Positions 35,332 to 43,278 of a stretch of DNA of 64,000 nucleotides are shown here, in pieces; the first letter of the stretch is position 1, and each line of letters begins with the position of its first letter. The position numbers were made by a program, and so were the translations under genes. The notes beneath the pieces were generated by a model that saw nothing but the letters and a program-made list of their open reading frames with translations, made no database searches and was not told the DNA's origin. Source of the stretch: UBA8524 sp964215915 (GTDB taxonomy: Bacteria; Bacteroidota; Bacteroidia; UBA8524); contig CAXPEB010000059.1 in the NCBI GenBank assembly GCA_964215915.1, positions 1-64,000 of the forward strand, in the 5' to 3' direction.

Positions 35332-36315
35332 TTATCCGGTACCGTGTTTGCTGTTGGCAAGCACCTGTTTCAGATTCCAGCGCAAACGCTCTTCAAACGG
35401 GTGTTTGCGCACGTCACACTGCTCCAGGGAACATATCCTGCAGGACTCCGGAACACAGGGATCCATGTGTATAAATAGCTCAACCTTTTCATACTTTTCG
35501 AACACAATCCGGTCGATTTCGCTGATCACATCGTGGGATTCTTTGAGGCTATAATACCAGGGAAGGGTCACATGGCAGTCGATATGCAGCTGGTTGCCGT
35601 ATTGGATAACTCTCAGGTTATGGATATCGATCCAGTCGTCGCGCCGGTTCTCATTCAAATGATCCACCAGTTCGCTCAGTAAACCGAAATCCGCTTCATC
35701 CATAATTCCCGCCACCGACTTTCTGAGAATACCAAATCCGGTATACCCGATGAACAGGCCAAACCCGATTCCGAGCAGGTTATCCATCCATACCCAACCG
35801 GTCATCCATACCACCACAACTCCCACCAATAAGCCTGCACTCGACCACGCATCGCTGAGCAGGTGTTTTCCGTTTGATTTAAGGGTAAGGCTGGATTGTT
35901 TCCTACCCATATTGACCAGGGCCATGCCCATGACAAAATTTATGGCCCCGGCTGCTACCAGTATCCAGATGCCCTCTTCCAGCTCCTTTAGTTGTTGCGG
36001 ATAGATGAGGTTCCAACCCGATTTGAAGATGATACCCAGCCCGGCTATCAGAATGAGCGTACCCTCAATGGAAGCGGAAATGAACTCAATCTTGCCATGC
36101 CCGTATGGATGTTCATGATCCCGGGGTTTCAGGGAAAGCCAGAGGCTGTACCAGGCAAACATACCGGCCAGCACATTTACGATACTTTCCAATGCGTCGG
36201 TCAGTACGGCGTTAGAGCCTGTGAGGTACCAGGCCAGAAATTTACCGCCCATTAACACCGTGCTCAGGATTACGGTAAGCGCATGATAGCCAAGCAATTT
36301 ACGGGATTCGGGCAT
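35332..36315 (-). CDS. Cation diffusion facilitator (Zn/Fe/Co exporter family)
   Basis: 327 residues with six membrane segments: LSTVLMGGKFLAWYLTGS, AVLTDALESIVNVLAG (first metal-site D...), HEHPYGHGKIEFISA, HLLSDAWSSAGLLVG (second DxxxS site). A cytoplasmic C-terminal domain follows. It ends in a Cys-rich tail with CVPESCRICSLEQC, unusual for the family and possibly metal-binding. Exports divalent metals in exchange for protons. ATG 36315 is used because a perfect -7 box lies just upstream; an ATG-less extension reaches 36378. Confidence 0.92.
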   Translation of the reverse strand: MPESRKLLGYHALTVILSTVLMGGKFLAWYLTGSNAVLTDALESIVNVLAGMFAWYSLWLSLKPRDHEHPYGHGKIEFISASIEGTLILIAGLGIIFKSGWNLIYPQQLKELEEGIWILVAAGAINFVMGMALVNMGRKQSSLTLKSNGKHLLSDAWSSAGLLVGVVVVWMTGWVWMDNLLGIGFGLFIGYTGFGILRKSVAGIMDEADFGLLSELVDHLNENRRDDWIDIHNLRVIQYGNQLHIDCHVTLPWYYSLKESHDVISEIDRIVFEKYEKVELFIHMDPCVPESCRICSLEQCDVRKHPFEERLRWNLKQVLANSKHGTG

Positions 36316-36319
36316 GAGG

Positions 36320-36327
36320 CAAAGATA
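36320..36327 (-). promoter_or_regulatory. -7 box TATCTTTG, 4 nt from the CDF start
   Basis: Minus-strand perfect TAnnTTTG. Only 4 nt separate it from ATG 36315, so the message is probably leaderless. Confidence 0.55.
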
Positions 36328-36489
36328 GCGGCCAAGCGCTGAAAACCATTCATTCAAGAAGCAACCCGTTTCAGTCAACTATTTTCCCGCTTCAGTGAAT
36401 TTATACCGACATGCGTAAATAGTTTGAAGAATTTCGCCCCCGGTTTCGGCACGTTGACCCCCTCATAAATGCACATTGTCGAATACCAC

Positions 36490-36517
36490 GGAAACTATTT
36501 TTGAACTCAAAGTTTCC
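36490..36517 (+). promoter_or_regulatory. Candidate TetR operator in the efflux operon promoter
   Basis: Inverted repeat GGAAACT-N14-AGTTTCC that covers the TTG of the -33 element (36501-36503). A repressor bound here would block the promoter of its own operon. Two copies of TTTTGAAC also lie at 36499-36506 and 36527-36534. Confidence 0.45.
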
Positions 36518-36531
36518 TGATTGTAGTTTTG
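36501..36531 (+). promoter_or_regulatory. Promoter of the tetR-efflux operon
   Basis: TTG at 36501-36503, 20-nt spacer, TAGTTTTG at 36524-36531: full match to the phylum pattern. ATG 36541 lies 9 nt further on. Confidence 0.75.
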
Positions 36532-36540
36532 AACCCGTAT

Positions 36541-37158
36541 ATGTTAGTACAGAATGACAGTCCGAATCACCTGCTGGAAAAGGCCCTGAGTCTTTTCATG
36601 CGCTATGGTATTCGCAGTGTTACCATGGACGATGTGGCACGGGAAGCGGGCATGTCGAAGAAGACCATTTACCAGCAATGCGGGGACCGAAACGGGTTGG
36701 TTATGGCCACGGTTCGCTACATGACGGCTTCGGTATCCGACAAGTGCCAGCATATTTCGGTAACTCACAATAATCCCATTGATCAGCTTCTGGAAATCGG
36801 CCGGTATTTTCATGACCTGACCCGTCAGATCAACCCGAATCTTTTCTATGAGATGAGCAAGTATTTCCCGGAAGCCTGGACCCTGCTCCGGAAACACCGG
36901 ATGGAATTTGTTGAAGACCAGGTCAGCGCCAATATTGAAAAAGGAATCGAACAGGGGATCTACCGGGACAACTTCAATAAAAAAATCGTGATCCGGCTTT
37001 ACCTGAGTCTGATCGACCTGATCCTGGATGAAGAAACCTTCCCCAAGTCGGTTTTTACTTTCAAGGAACTTCACCGTGAGATCATCCTGTATCATCTCCA
37101 TGCTATTGTAACACCCAAAGGATTGAAATACCTACACACTAAACAAATCATTCAATGA
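36541..37158 (+). CDS. TetR family transcriptional regulator
   Basis: 205 residues. N-terminal HTH: ALSLFMRYGIRSVTMDDVAR, EAGMSKKTIYQQCGDRNGLV. The C-terminal ligand domain resembles TetR_C of the AcrR type. It is the first gene of a tripartite efflux operon and its stop overlaps the tolC start by 4 nt, so it is probably an autoregulating local repressor. ATG 36541 fits the promoter; the in-frame TTG at 36529 would overlap the -7 box. Confidence 0.92.
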   Translation: MLVQNDSPNHLLEKALSLFMRYGIRSVTMDDVAREAGMSKKTIYQQCGDRNGLVMATVRYMTASVSDKCQHISVTHNNPIDQLLEIGRYFHDLTRQINPNLFYEMSKYFPEAWTLLRKHRMEFVEDQVSANIEKGIEQGIYRDNFNKKIVIRLYLSLIDLILDEETFPKSVFTFKELHREIILYHLHAIVTPKGLKYLHTKQIIQ

Positions 37159-38492
37159 CACGCTACACACTCTTATTTCTGGTTTTGTTCGCCGGGTTCA
37201 GCGGTAGCCTGTATGCCCAGGATCAGGGAAGCAACCTGAGCCTGCAACAGGCCATTGACTACGCCCTGAAGAACAATCCGAACCTTCAGAACGCCAAAGT
37301 GGACGTGGAAATCGCCCGCAAGAAGGTGCTGGAGACCACCGCCATCGGATTGCCTCATATCAACGGGGAAGTGAGTTACACCGGGGCACCTCAGATTGCA
37401 ACCCAGGTGGTACCAAACTTTATTGACCCGAGTGGCCCACCCCTGGAATTCCAGATGGGGATTTCGCATACCGGTATGGCCAAGATCAATGCCAACTGGC
37501 TGCTGGCAGACGGGACCTATTTCCTTGGACTGAAAGCTGCCAAACAATATGTAGAGCTTGCTTCCCGCTCTATGGCCAGTACGGAGGTAGAAACCCGCAT
37601 AAACGTGTCGAAGGCCTATTATATGGCCCTGATCGGGGATCAGAGCATACTCACCCTCGATAGCAATATCCGGACGCTTCAGAAAACCCTGGACGATACC
37701 AAGGCCATGTACGAGAACGGTTTTGCCGAAAAGATCGACGTATCACGCCTGCAACTTCAGATGAGTAACCTGAAGATCCAGCTGGAAAAAACCAAAAACC
37801 AGCGCGACTATGCCTACCGTATCCTCAAATTTCAGATGGGTATGGATGTGGAAACCCCGATCATGCTTACTGACAAACTGCTTACCCTGCAGGTAAATGC
37901 GGGCACCATGGACACCAGCGCCAATGTAAGCCCGGAAAACCGGCCGGAATACCAGCTGCTCATGCAACAACAGGTGCTTAATGAAATGAATGTTACCCGT
38001 TACCAAATGGGATACCTTCCTTCTCTCAGCGCTTTCGGTGCTCACCAGCAAAATACCTTTGCAGTGAAAGACCAGTTCAGCGAATTGGGCAAGACCTTCT
38101 ACGGGGGTACTACCTGGGGACTCAGCCTGAAGGTGCCTATTTTCAGCGGCATGCAGCGCAGTGCACAGGTGCAACAGGCCAGGCTGGAAACCATCAAAAC
38201 CCGGAATGACCTGAACAACCTGGAGAACGTCATCAAAAATGAGGCGTTCAATGCCCGGGCCAATTACCTCACTGCCAGCATGACCATGCAAATCCAACAG
38301 CAGAATTACGAGCTGGCCAAAGAGATACGGGACATTGCTCAGGCCAAATACGACGCCGGCGTAGGCACTTCTCTGGAGGTCACCCTCTCCAACCAGGACC
38401 TGCTCCAGGCCGAAACCAATTACTTAAACGCCATCTACGAATTCCTGGTGGCTGAAATCGAATACAAAAAAGCTTTAGGACTAATTAACTAA
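37155..38492 (+). CDS. TolC family outer membrane efflux protein
   Basis: 445 residues. Signal MTRYTLLFLVLFAGFSGSLYAQ. Two OEP repeats with long alpha-helical coiled segments: LSLQQAIDYALKNNPNLQNA, NVSKAYYMALIGDQSIL, LRLQMSNLKIQLEKTKNQ-like text, and AQAKYDAGVGTSLEVTLSNQ. Forms the outer-membrane channel of the pump encoded by the next two genes. Confidence 0.94.
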   Translation: MTRYTLLFLVLFAGFSGSLYAQDQGSNLSLQQAIDYALKNNPNLQNAKVDVEIARKKVLETTAIGLPHINGEVSYTGAPQIATQVVPNFIDPSGPPLEFQMGISHTGMAKINANWLLADGTYFLGLKAAKQYVELASRSMASTEVETRINVSKAYYMALIGDQSILTLDSNIRTLQKTLDDTKAMYENGFAEKIDVSRLQLQMSNLKIQLEKTKNQRDYAYRILKFQMGMDVETPIMLTDKLLTLQVNAGTMDTSANVSPENRPEYQLLMQQQVLNEMNVTRYQMGYLPSLSAFGAHQQNTFAVKDQFSELGKTFYGGTTWGLSLKVPIFSGMQRSAQVQQARLETIKTRNDLNNLENVIKNEAFNARANYLTASMTMQIQQQNYELAKEIRDIAQAKYDAGVGTSLEVTLSNQDLLQAETNYLNAIYEFLVAEIEYKKALGLIN

Positions 38493-38514
38493 CCCTCTCC
38501 CAACACACCACGCA

Positions 38515-39645
38515 ATGAAAAAATTAATCTGGATTTTCTCCGCAACCCTGCTCTTCGCTGCCTGCGAACAGGATCAACTGAAAAAGCTGGAGAAAGAAAA
38601 GGCAGAGCTGGAATCTGCCATTGAAGAAAAACAGGATGCCCTGAAAGAGGTGGAAAAGAAGATCGCCGCCCTGCAGGATAGCACCGAAGAGGTAAAAGAC
38701 AATTCCTCGCTGGTATCCCTCGATACCCTTGACCCTATCCGTTTCGTACACAGTGTGGAGATACAGGGGATTGTAAGTACCGATAACAACATCACCCTTT
38801 CAGCCGAAAACGGCGGTAAAGTGATCAAGGTATACGTGAAAGAAGGACAATCGGTAAGCAAAGGCCAGCGTCTGATCGACCTGGATGCCAGCGTGCTGGA
38901 AAACAACCTGAGCGAACTACGTACCCGCCTGCAACTGGCCGAAGACACCTACCGCAAGCAGGATGCCTTGTGGAAGAAAAACATCGGCACTGAAATTCAA
39001 TACCTGCAAACCAAAAACAACTACGAAGCGCTGAAAGACCAGGAAGCAACCCTGCTGAGCCAGCTGGAAAAATTCCAACTCCGTTCACCGATCAACGGTA
39101 CCGTTGACGATATCATGGTGAATATGGGTGAGATGACAGCGCCCGGAGTTCCTGTGGTTCGGGTAGTTAACCTCTCCGATATCGAGGTGAAAGCAGACGT
39201 GTCTGAAAAATATGTGGGAGCTTTCAAACGCGGTGACAAGGTAAGTATCTACTTCCCGGCACTGCGGGATACCCTGCAAGGTTCCATCACGGCAGTCGGA
39301 CAGGTGATCAACCCGAATAACCGGACCTTCACCCTGCACGTGGCCGTAAGTCAAAACGACGAAAGACTGAAGCCAAACCTACTGGCCATGATCACGGCAG
39401 TAGACTACACCAACGAAAAAGCCATTTGCATTCCTTCCAACCTCGTACAAACCGAAGGCTACCGCAAGTTTGTGATGGTAGCCGTTAAAGGCGAGGATGG
39501 CATGCAGGCTGTGCGTCGTGACATCACCACCGGACTGACCGCAAACGGAATGATCCATATCGAAAGCGGACTGCTTCCCGGTGATATTGTGATCACCAAG
39601 GGACACCTTAACCTGGAACCCGGCGATCTGATTAAAACCCTTTAA
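38515..39645 (+). CDS. RND efflux periplasmic adaptor (HlyD/MFP family), lipoprotein
   Basis: 376 residues. Lipoprotein signal with lipobox LFAAC. A charged coiled coil (about 22-60) follows the anchor, an addition before the usual barrel-sandwich. Then GGKVIKVYVKEGQSVSKGQR and LRSPINGTVDDIMVNMGEM form the split lipoyl domain around an alpha hairpin, followed by a beta barrel and membrane-proximal domain ending ITKGHLNLEPGDLIKTL. Connects the RND pump to TolC. 22 nt after tolC. Confidence 0.93.
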   Translation: MKKLIWIFSATLLFAACEQDQLKKLEKEKAELESAIEEKQDALKEVEKKIAALQDSTEEVKDNSSLVSLDTLDPIRFVHSVEIQGIVSTDNNITLSAENGGKVIKVYVKEGQSVSKGQRLIDLDASVLENNLSELRTRLQLAEDTYRKQDALWKKNIGTEIQYLQTKNNYEALKDQEATLLSQLEKFQLRSPINGTVDDIMVNMGEMTAPGVPVVRVVNLSDIEVKADVSEKYVGAFKRGDKVSIYFPALRDTLQGSITAVGQVINPNNRTFTLHVAVSQNDERLKPNLLAMITAVDYTNEKAICIPSNLVQTEGYRKFVMVAVKGEDGMQAVRRDITTGLTANGMIHIESGLLPGDIVITKGHLNLEPGDLIKTL

Positions 39646-39654
39646 AACCCAGCC

Positions 39655-42600
39655 ATGAGTCAAGATAAAAACCTGAAGGAATTCCGGTTATCCAGTTTTT
39701 CCATACAGAACAAGACCAGTGTCTATGTATTGACCCTGATCGTGTTCCTGGTAGGACTGATCTCCTACAACACAATGCCCAAGGAGAGCTTCCCTGAGAT
39801 CAAGCAACCTACCATTTATGTAGGTACCACGTATCCGGGTAACTCGCCGGTGGATATGGAGAACTTGGTGACCCGTCCTATAGAAAAAGAAATCAAAAGC
39901 CTGAAGGGGGTTAAAAAGTTTACCTCTACATCCATACAAGACTACTCCACCATCATCGTGGAATTCGAACTGGATGTGGAAACCGACAAAGCTCTGCAGG
40001 ATGTGAAAGATGCGGTGGACAAGTCGATGGTAGACCTGCCGAATGACCTGCCCGCCGACCCTAATGTGTTCGAACTCGACTTCTCCGAATTCCCGGTGAT
40101 GAACATCAACCTGAGCGGGAATTTCCCTTATGATGTATTGAAGGAGAATGCAGAATACCTGGAAGAAGAGATCGAAAAGTTCCCGGAAGTTTCCGAAGTG
40201 GATATCCGCGGATTACTGGAGAAAGAAGTAGAGATCACGGTCGACCGTTACAAGATGGAGGCGGCCAAAATCAGCTTCAATGATATTGAGAATGCCGTGC
40301 GTGCTGAAAACGTCAGCATGAGTGGTGGCGATATCCTGAGCATCAGCGGCGACAACCTGAATCGCCGAAGCCTGCGTATCAGCGGAGAATTTACCGATTA
40401 CCGGCAGATTGAAAATATCATTGTCAAAGACGAAAACCAGGACGTGGTGTACCTGCGCGACATTGCCAACGTACGCTTCGGACCGGTAGAGCCTACCTCC
40501 TTCGCCCGCATGAACCAAAAACCGGTGGTCTTCCTCGATGTGAAAAAGAAAAGCGGGGAAAACCTCATCAATGCTGCGGAAAACATCAAAGGATTTCTTA
40601 AAGAAGCCCAGAAAAACCGTCTCCCGAAAGACCTGGAAATCATCATCACCAACGACCAGTCGAAATACACGGTTGACATGGTGAGCAACCTGGAGAACTC
40701 CATCATTTCCGGGGTGATCCTGGTGGTACTGGTACTGCTCTTCTTCATGGGCGGTCGTAACTCCATGTTTGTGGGGATTGCCATTCCGCTTTCCATGCTG
40801 ATGGCTGTCGGGATTGTGAATTTCCTGGGGACGACCCTCAACATGATGGTGTTGTTCTCGCTGATCCTGGCCCTGGGTATGCTGGTGGATAACGGGATTG
40901 TGGTGGTAGAGAACGTATTCCGCCTGTATTCAGGCGGAATGAACCGGAAAGACGCCTCCAAATACGGGGTGGGTGAAGTTGCGGTACCGATCATCGCCTC
41001 CACCCTCACTACCCTGGCGGCCTTTTTCCCGCTGCTGTTCTGGAAATCGATCATCGGGGAGTTTATGAAGTACCTGCCTATCACGTTGATCGTAACCCTG
41101 TCGGCTTCCCTGTTTGTGGCCCTGGTGATCAACCCGGTGCTAACTTCTAACTTCATGAAGATCGAGGATCAGTCGGAACGCAGCTCTGCCAAACGCTTCT
41201 GGAGAATCACGTTGGGTATGCTGAGTATCGGTATACTGCTGGCTGTAGCCATGCCTAACAAGACCCTGTCCAGCCTGCTTATTGTTTTTGCAGTGATCCG
41301 GCTCCTTTACCGTTACGTATTTGCCCCGGGATCGGAAAGGTTCCAAAACAATACACTTCCGAAACTGGAGAACGCCTATGCCCGACTGGTAACCTGGGTA
41401 CTGCGTGGAGCCAAGCCCTATATTATCTTCTTCGGCATGCTGGTGCTGATGGTGGTATCGATGAATGCCTATTTCGGCAGCAATCCCAAAATGCTGTTTT
41501 TCCCGGAAAACGATCCGCAATACGTGAATGTGTTCGTGGAAATGCCTCTGGGAACGGATATCGAAGAAACCAACGAATTCACCAAAGGGCTGGAGAAAAA
41601 AGTCTGGGCCGCCATGGAACCCAACCTGAATATTGTGGAAGCCATGGTAACCTCGGTTGGAGAAGGTACCTCGGATCCGGGCGAAGGCCCTTCACAGGGA
41701 AGCTCTCCGCATAAAGCACGGATCACCGTATCGTTTATCGAAACCGCCAAGCGTGTGTTCATCTCCGATACGTCTACCAGCCGCATGATGGAAATCATTG
41801 CCGGTGCTGTAGAAGACGTTCCCGATGCCAATATTGTAGTGCAGAAAAACTCCGAAGGCCCGCCTGTAGGTAAGCCAATCAACCTGGAAGTGACCGGTCC
41901 GGAACTCGATACCTTGATCAAAGTCACCGAGAAGATCAAGAAGCTTATGATAGAACAGGACATTCCCGGTGTCGATAAGCTGAAAACCGACCTTGAAACC
42001 GGTAAACCGGAACTGGCTATCAATATTGACCGGGCGGCTGCGCGCCGATACGGGGTATCGACCATGCAGATCGCCAATACCATCCGTACTGCCCTGTTCG
42101 GTAAGGAAATCTCCAAATTCAAGCAGGGTGAAGACGATTACAAAATCCAGCTCAGGCTGGAGAAAAGCGAGCGTTATGATATCACTGCCCTGATGAACCA
42201 GAAGATCACCTTCCGTAACCCTACGGGTCAGTTGGTTCAGGTGCCCATCTCTTCGGTAGCTACCGTGGAATATGGTTCCACTTACGGTTCCGTAAAACGG
42301 AAAGACTCCGACAAAGTGATCACCATCTTCTCAGAGGTAAAAAGCGGATTCAACGCCAATGAGATCGTAGGTAAGTTCAAAAAACTGTTGAAGGATTATG
42401 AACTGCCGGAAGGGTATACCATGAAGTTCACCGGTGAGCAGGAGGAACAGGACCAGTCGAGCGCCTTCCTCGGACAGGCATTCGGGATTGCGTTCATGCT
42501 GATCTTCCTGATCATTGTGGCCCAGTTCAACTCCGTGCTGCAACCGATTATCATCATGTTCTCGGTAATGTTCAGTACCATCGGGGTGTTTATCGGACTG

Positions 42601-43134
42601 GCCATCTTCCAGATGGAGTTTGTGATCCTGATGATGGGTATCGGTATTATCTCGCTGGCCGGGGTGGTGGTAAACAACGCCATCGTACTGATCGATTACA
42701 CCAACCTGATACGAGCCCGGAAACGAGCGGAACTTGGTCTGGATGAAGATGACCGGCTTCCGGAAGAAGAGATTCGGGGCAGTATCATTGAAGCTGGCAG
42801 AACCCGTTTGCGTCCTGTGTTGCTTACGGCGATCACTACCGTGCTGGGTCTGATCCCGCTGGCACTGGGAATGAACATCAACTTCTTCACGCTGTTGTCG
42901 GAGTATGATGCCCAGTACTACCTGGGTGGTGACTCGGCCATGTTCTGGGGACCGATGAGCTGGACGGTGATCTTCGGACTCACTTTTGCCACCTTCCTTA
43001 CCCTGGTGGTAGTACCGGCCATGTATTATTTAACAGACAAGTTTACGCTCTTCACCCAGAGGATGATGGGCATGCGGAAAAAAACCGCTAAAACTGCCGG
43101 GGCCGTAGCCGAAACGGTATCGGACAATAACTGA
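39655..43134 (+). CDS. RND efflux transporter permease (AcrB/CusA superfamily)
   Basis: 1159 residues, about 120 longer than AcrB. Two halves, each with porter loops and TM bundle. TM4 has LGMLVDNGIVVVENV with the proton-relay Asp412; the second half shows IISLAGVVVNNAIVLIDY and GRTRLRPVLLTAITTVLG. Between TM6 and TM7 sits a larger than usual stretch with additional hydrophobic segments (about 510-560), and near the C-terminus an inserted loop GMNINFFTLLSEYDAQYYLG. Substrate unknown; absence of the Met-pair text of CusA argues for organic compounds. Ends the operon at a terminator. Confidence 0.95.
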   Translation: MSQDKNLKEFRLSSFSIQNKTSVYVLTLIVFLVGLISYNTMPKESFPEIKQPTIYVGTTYPGNSPVDMENLVTRPIEKEIKSLKGVKKFTSTSIQDYSTIIVEFELDVETDKALQDVKDAVDKSMVDLPNDLPADPNVFELDFSEFPVMNINLSGNFPYDVLKENAEYLEEEIEKFPEVSEVDIRGLLEKEVEITVDRYKMEAAKISFNDIENAVRAENVSMSGGDILSISGDNLNRRSLRISGEFTDYRQIENIIVKDENQDVVYLRDIANVRFGPVEPTSFARMNQKPVVFLDVKKKSGENLINAAENIKGFLKEAQKNRLPKDLEIIITNDQSKYTVDMVSNLENSIISGVILVVLVLLFFMGGRNSMFVGIAIPLSMLMAVGIVNFLGTTLNMMVLFSLILALGMLVDNGIVVVENVFRLYSGGMNRKDASKYGVGEVAVPIIASTLTTLAAFFPLLFWKSIIGEFMKYLPITLIVTLSASLFVALVINPVLTSNFMKIEDQSERSSAKRFWRITLGMLSIGILLAVAMPNKTLSSLLIVFAVIRLLYRYVFAPGSERFQNNTLPKLENAYARLVTWVLRGAKPYIIFFGMLVLMVVSMNAYFGSNPKMLFFPENDPQYVNVFVEMPLGTDIEETNEFTKGLEKKVWAAMEPNLNIVEAMVTSVGEGTSDPGEGPSQGSSPHKARITVSFIETAKRVFISDTSTSRMMEIIAGAVEDVPDANIVVQKNSEGPPVGKPINLEVTGPELDTLIKVTEKIKKLMIEQDIPGVDKLKTDLETGKPELAINIDRAAARRYGVSTMQIANTIRTALFGKEISKFKQGEDDYKIQLRLEKSERYDITALMNQKITFRNPTGQLVQVPISSVATVEYGSTYGSVKRKDSDKVITIFSEVKSGFNANEIVGKFKKLLKDYELPEGYTMKFTGEQEEQDQSSAFLGQAFGIAFMLIFLIIVAQFNSVLQPIIIMFSVMFSTIGVFIGLAIFQMEFVILMMGIGIISLAGVVVNNAIVLIDYTNLIRARKRAELGLDEDDRLPEEEIRGSIIEAGRTRLRPVLLTAITTVLGLIPLALGMNINFFTLLSEYDAQYYLGGDSAMFWGPMSWTVIFGLTFATFLTLVVVPAMYYLTDKFTLFTQRMMGMRKKTAKTAGAVAETVSDNN

Positions 43135-43159
43135 TTGGGTATCTGATCACAGAACCCGG

Positions 43160-43194
43160 ATCCCGGTGAGTGCTTTCATTCACCGGGATTTTTT
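43160..43194 (+). terminator. Terminator of the efflux operon
   Basis: 13-bp stem (43160-43172 with 43177-43189, one G-U), 4-nt loop, T-rich tail. 25 nt after the RND stop codon. Confidence 0.92.
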
Positions 43195-43249
43195 GTTTGC
43201 TTTCCACAGCTGTGCAAAAATGCCCTTCTCCTTCGTTATTAAGAGCAAA

Positions 43250-43257
43250 TAACTTCG
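43250..43257 (+). promoter_or_regulatory. -7 box variant TAACTTCG before the TPR gene
   Basis: Same octamer as at 9603 and 55557; 21 nt before ATG 43279. Confidence 0.45.
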
Positions 43258-43278
43258 GATCAATTTTAACCCGACGGC

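Noticed and set aside
36541..43134. Efflux operon as a heavy-metal (Cus-type) pump
   Set aside because: The RND protein lacks the Met-rich features of CusA and the local regulator is TetR, which favours an organic-compound pump.
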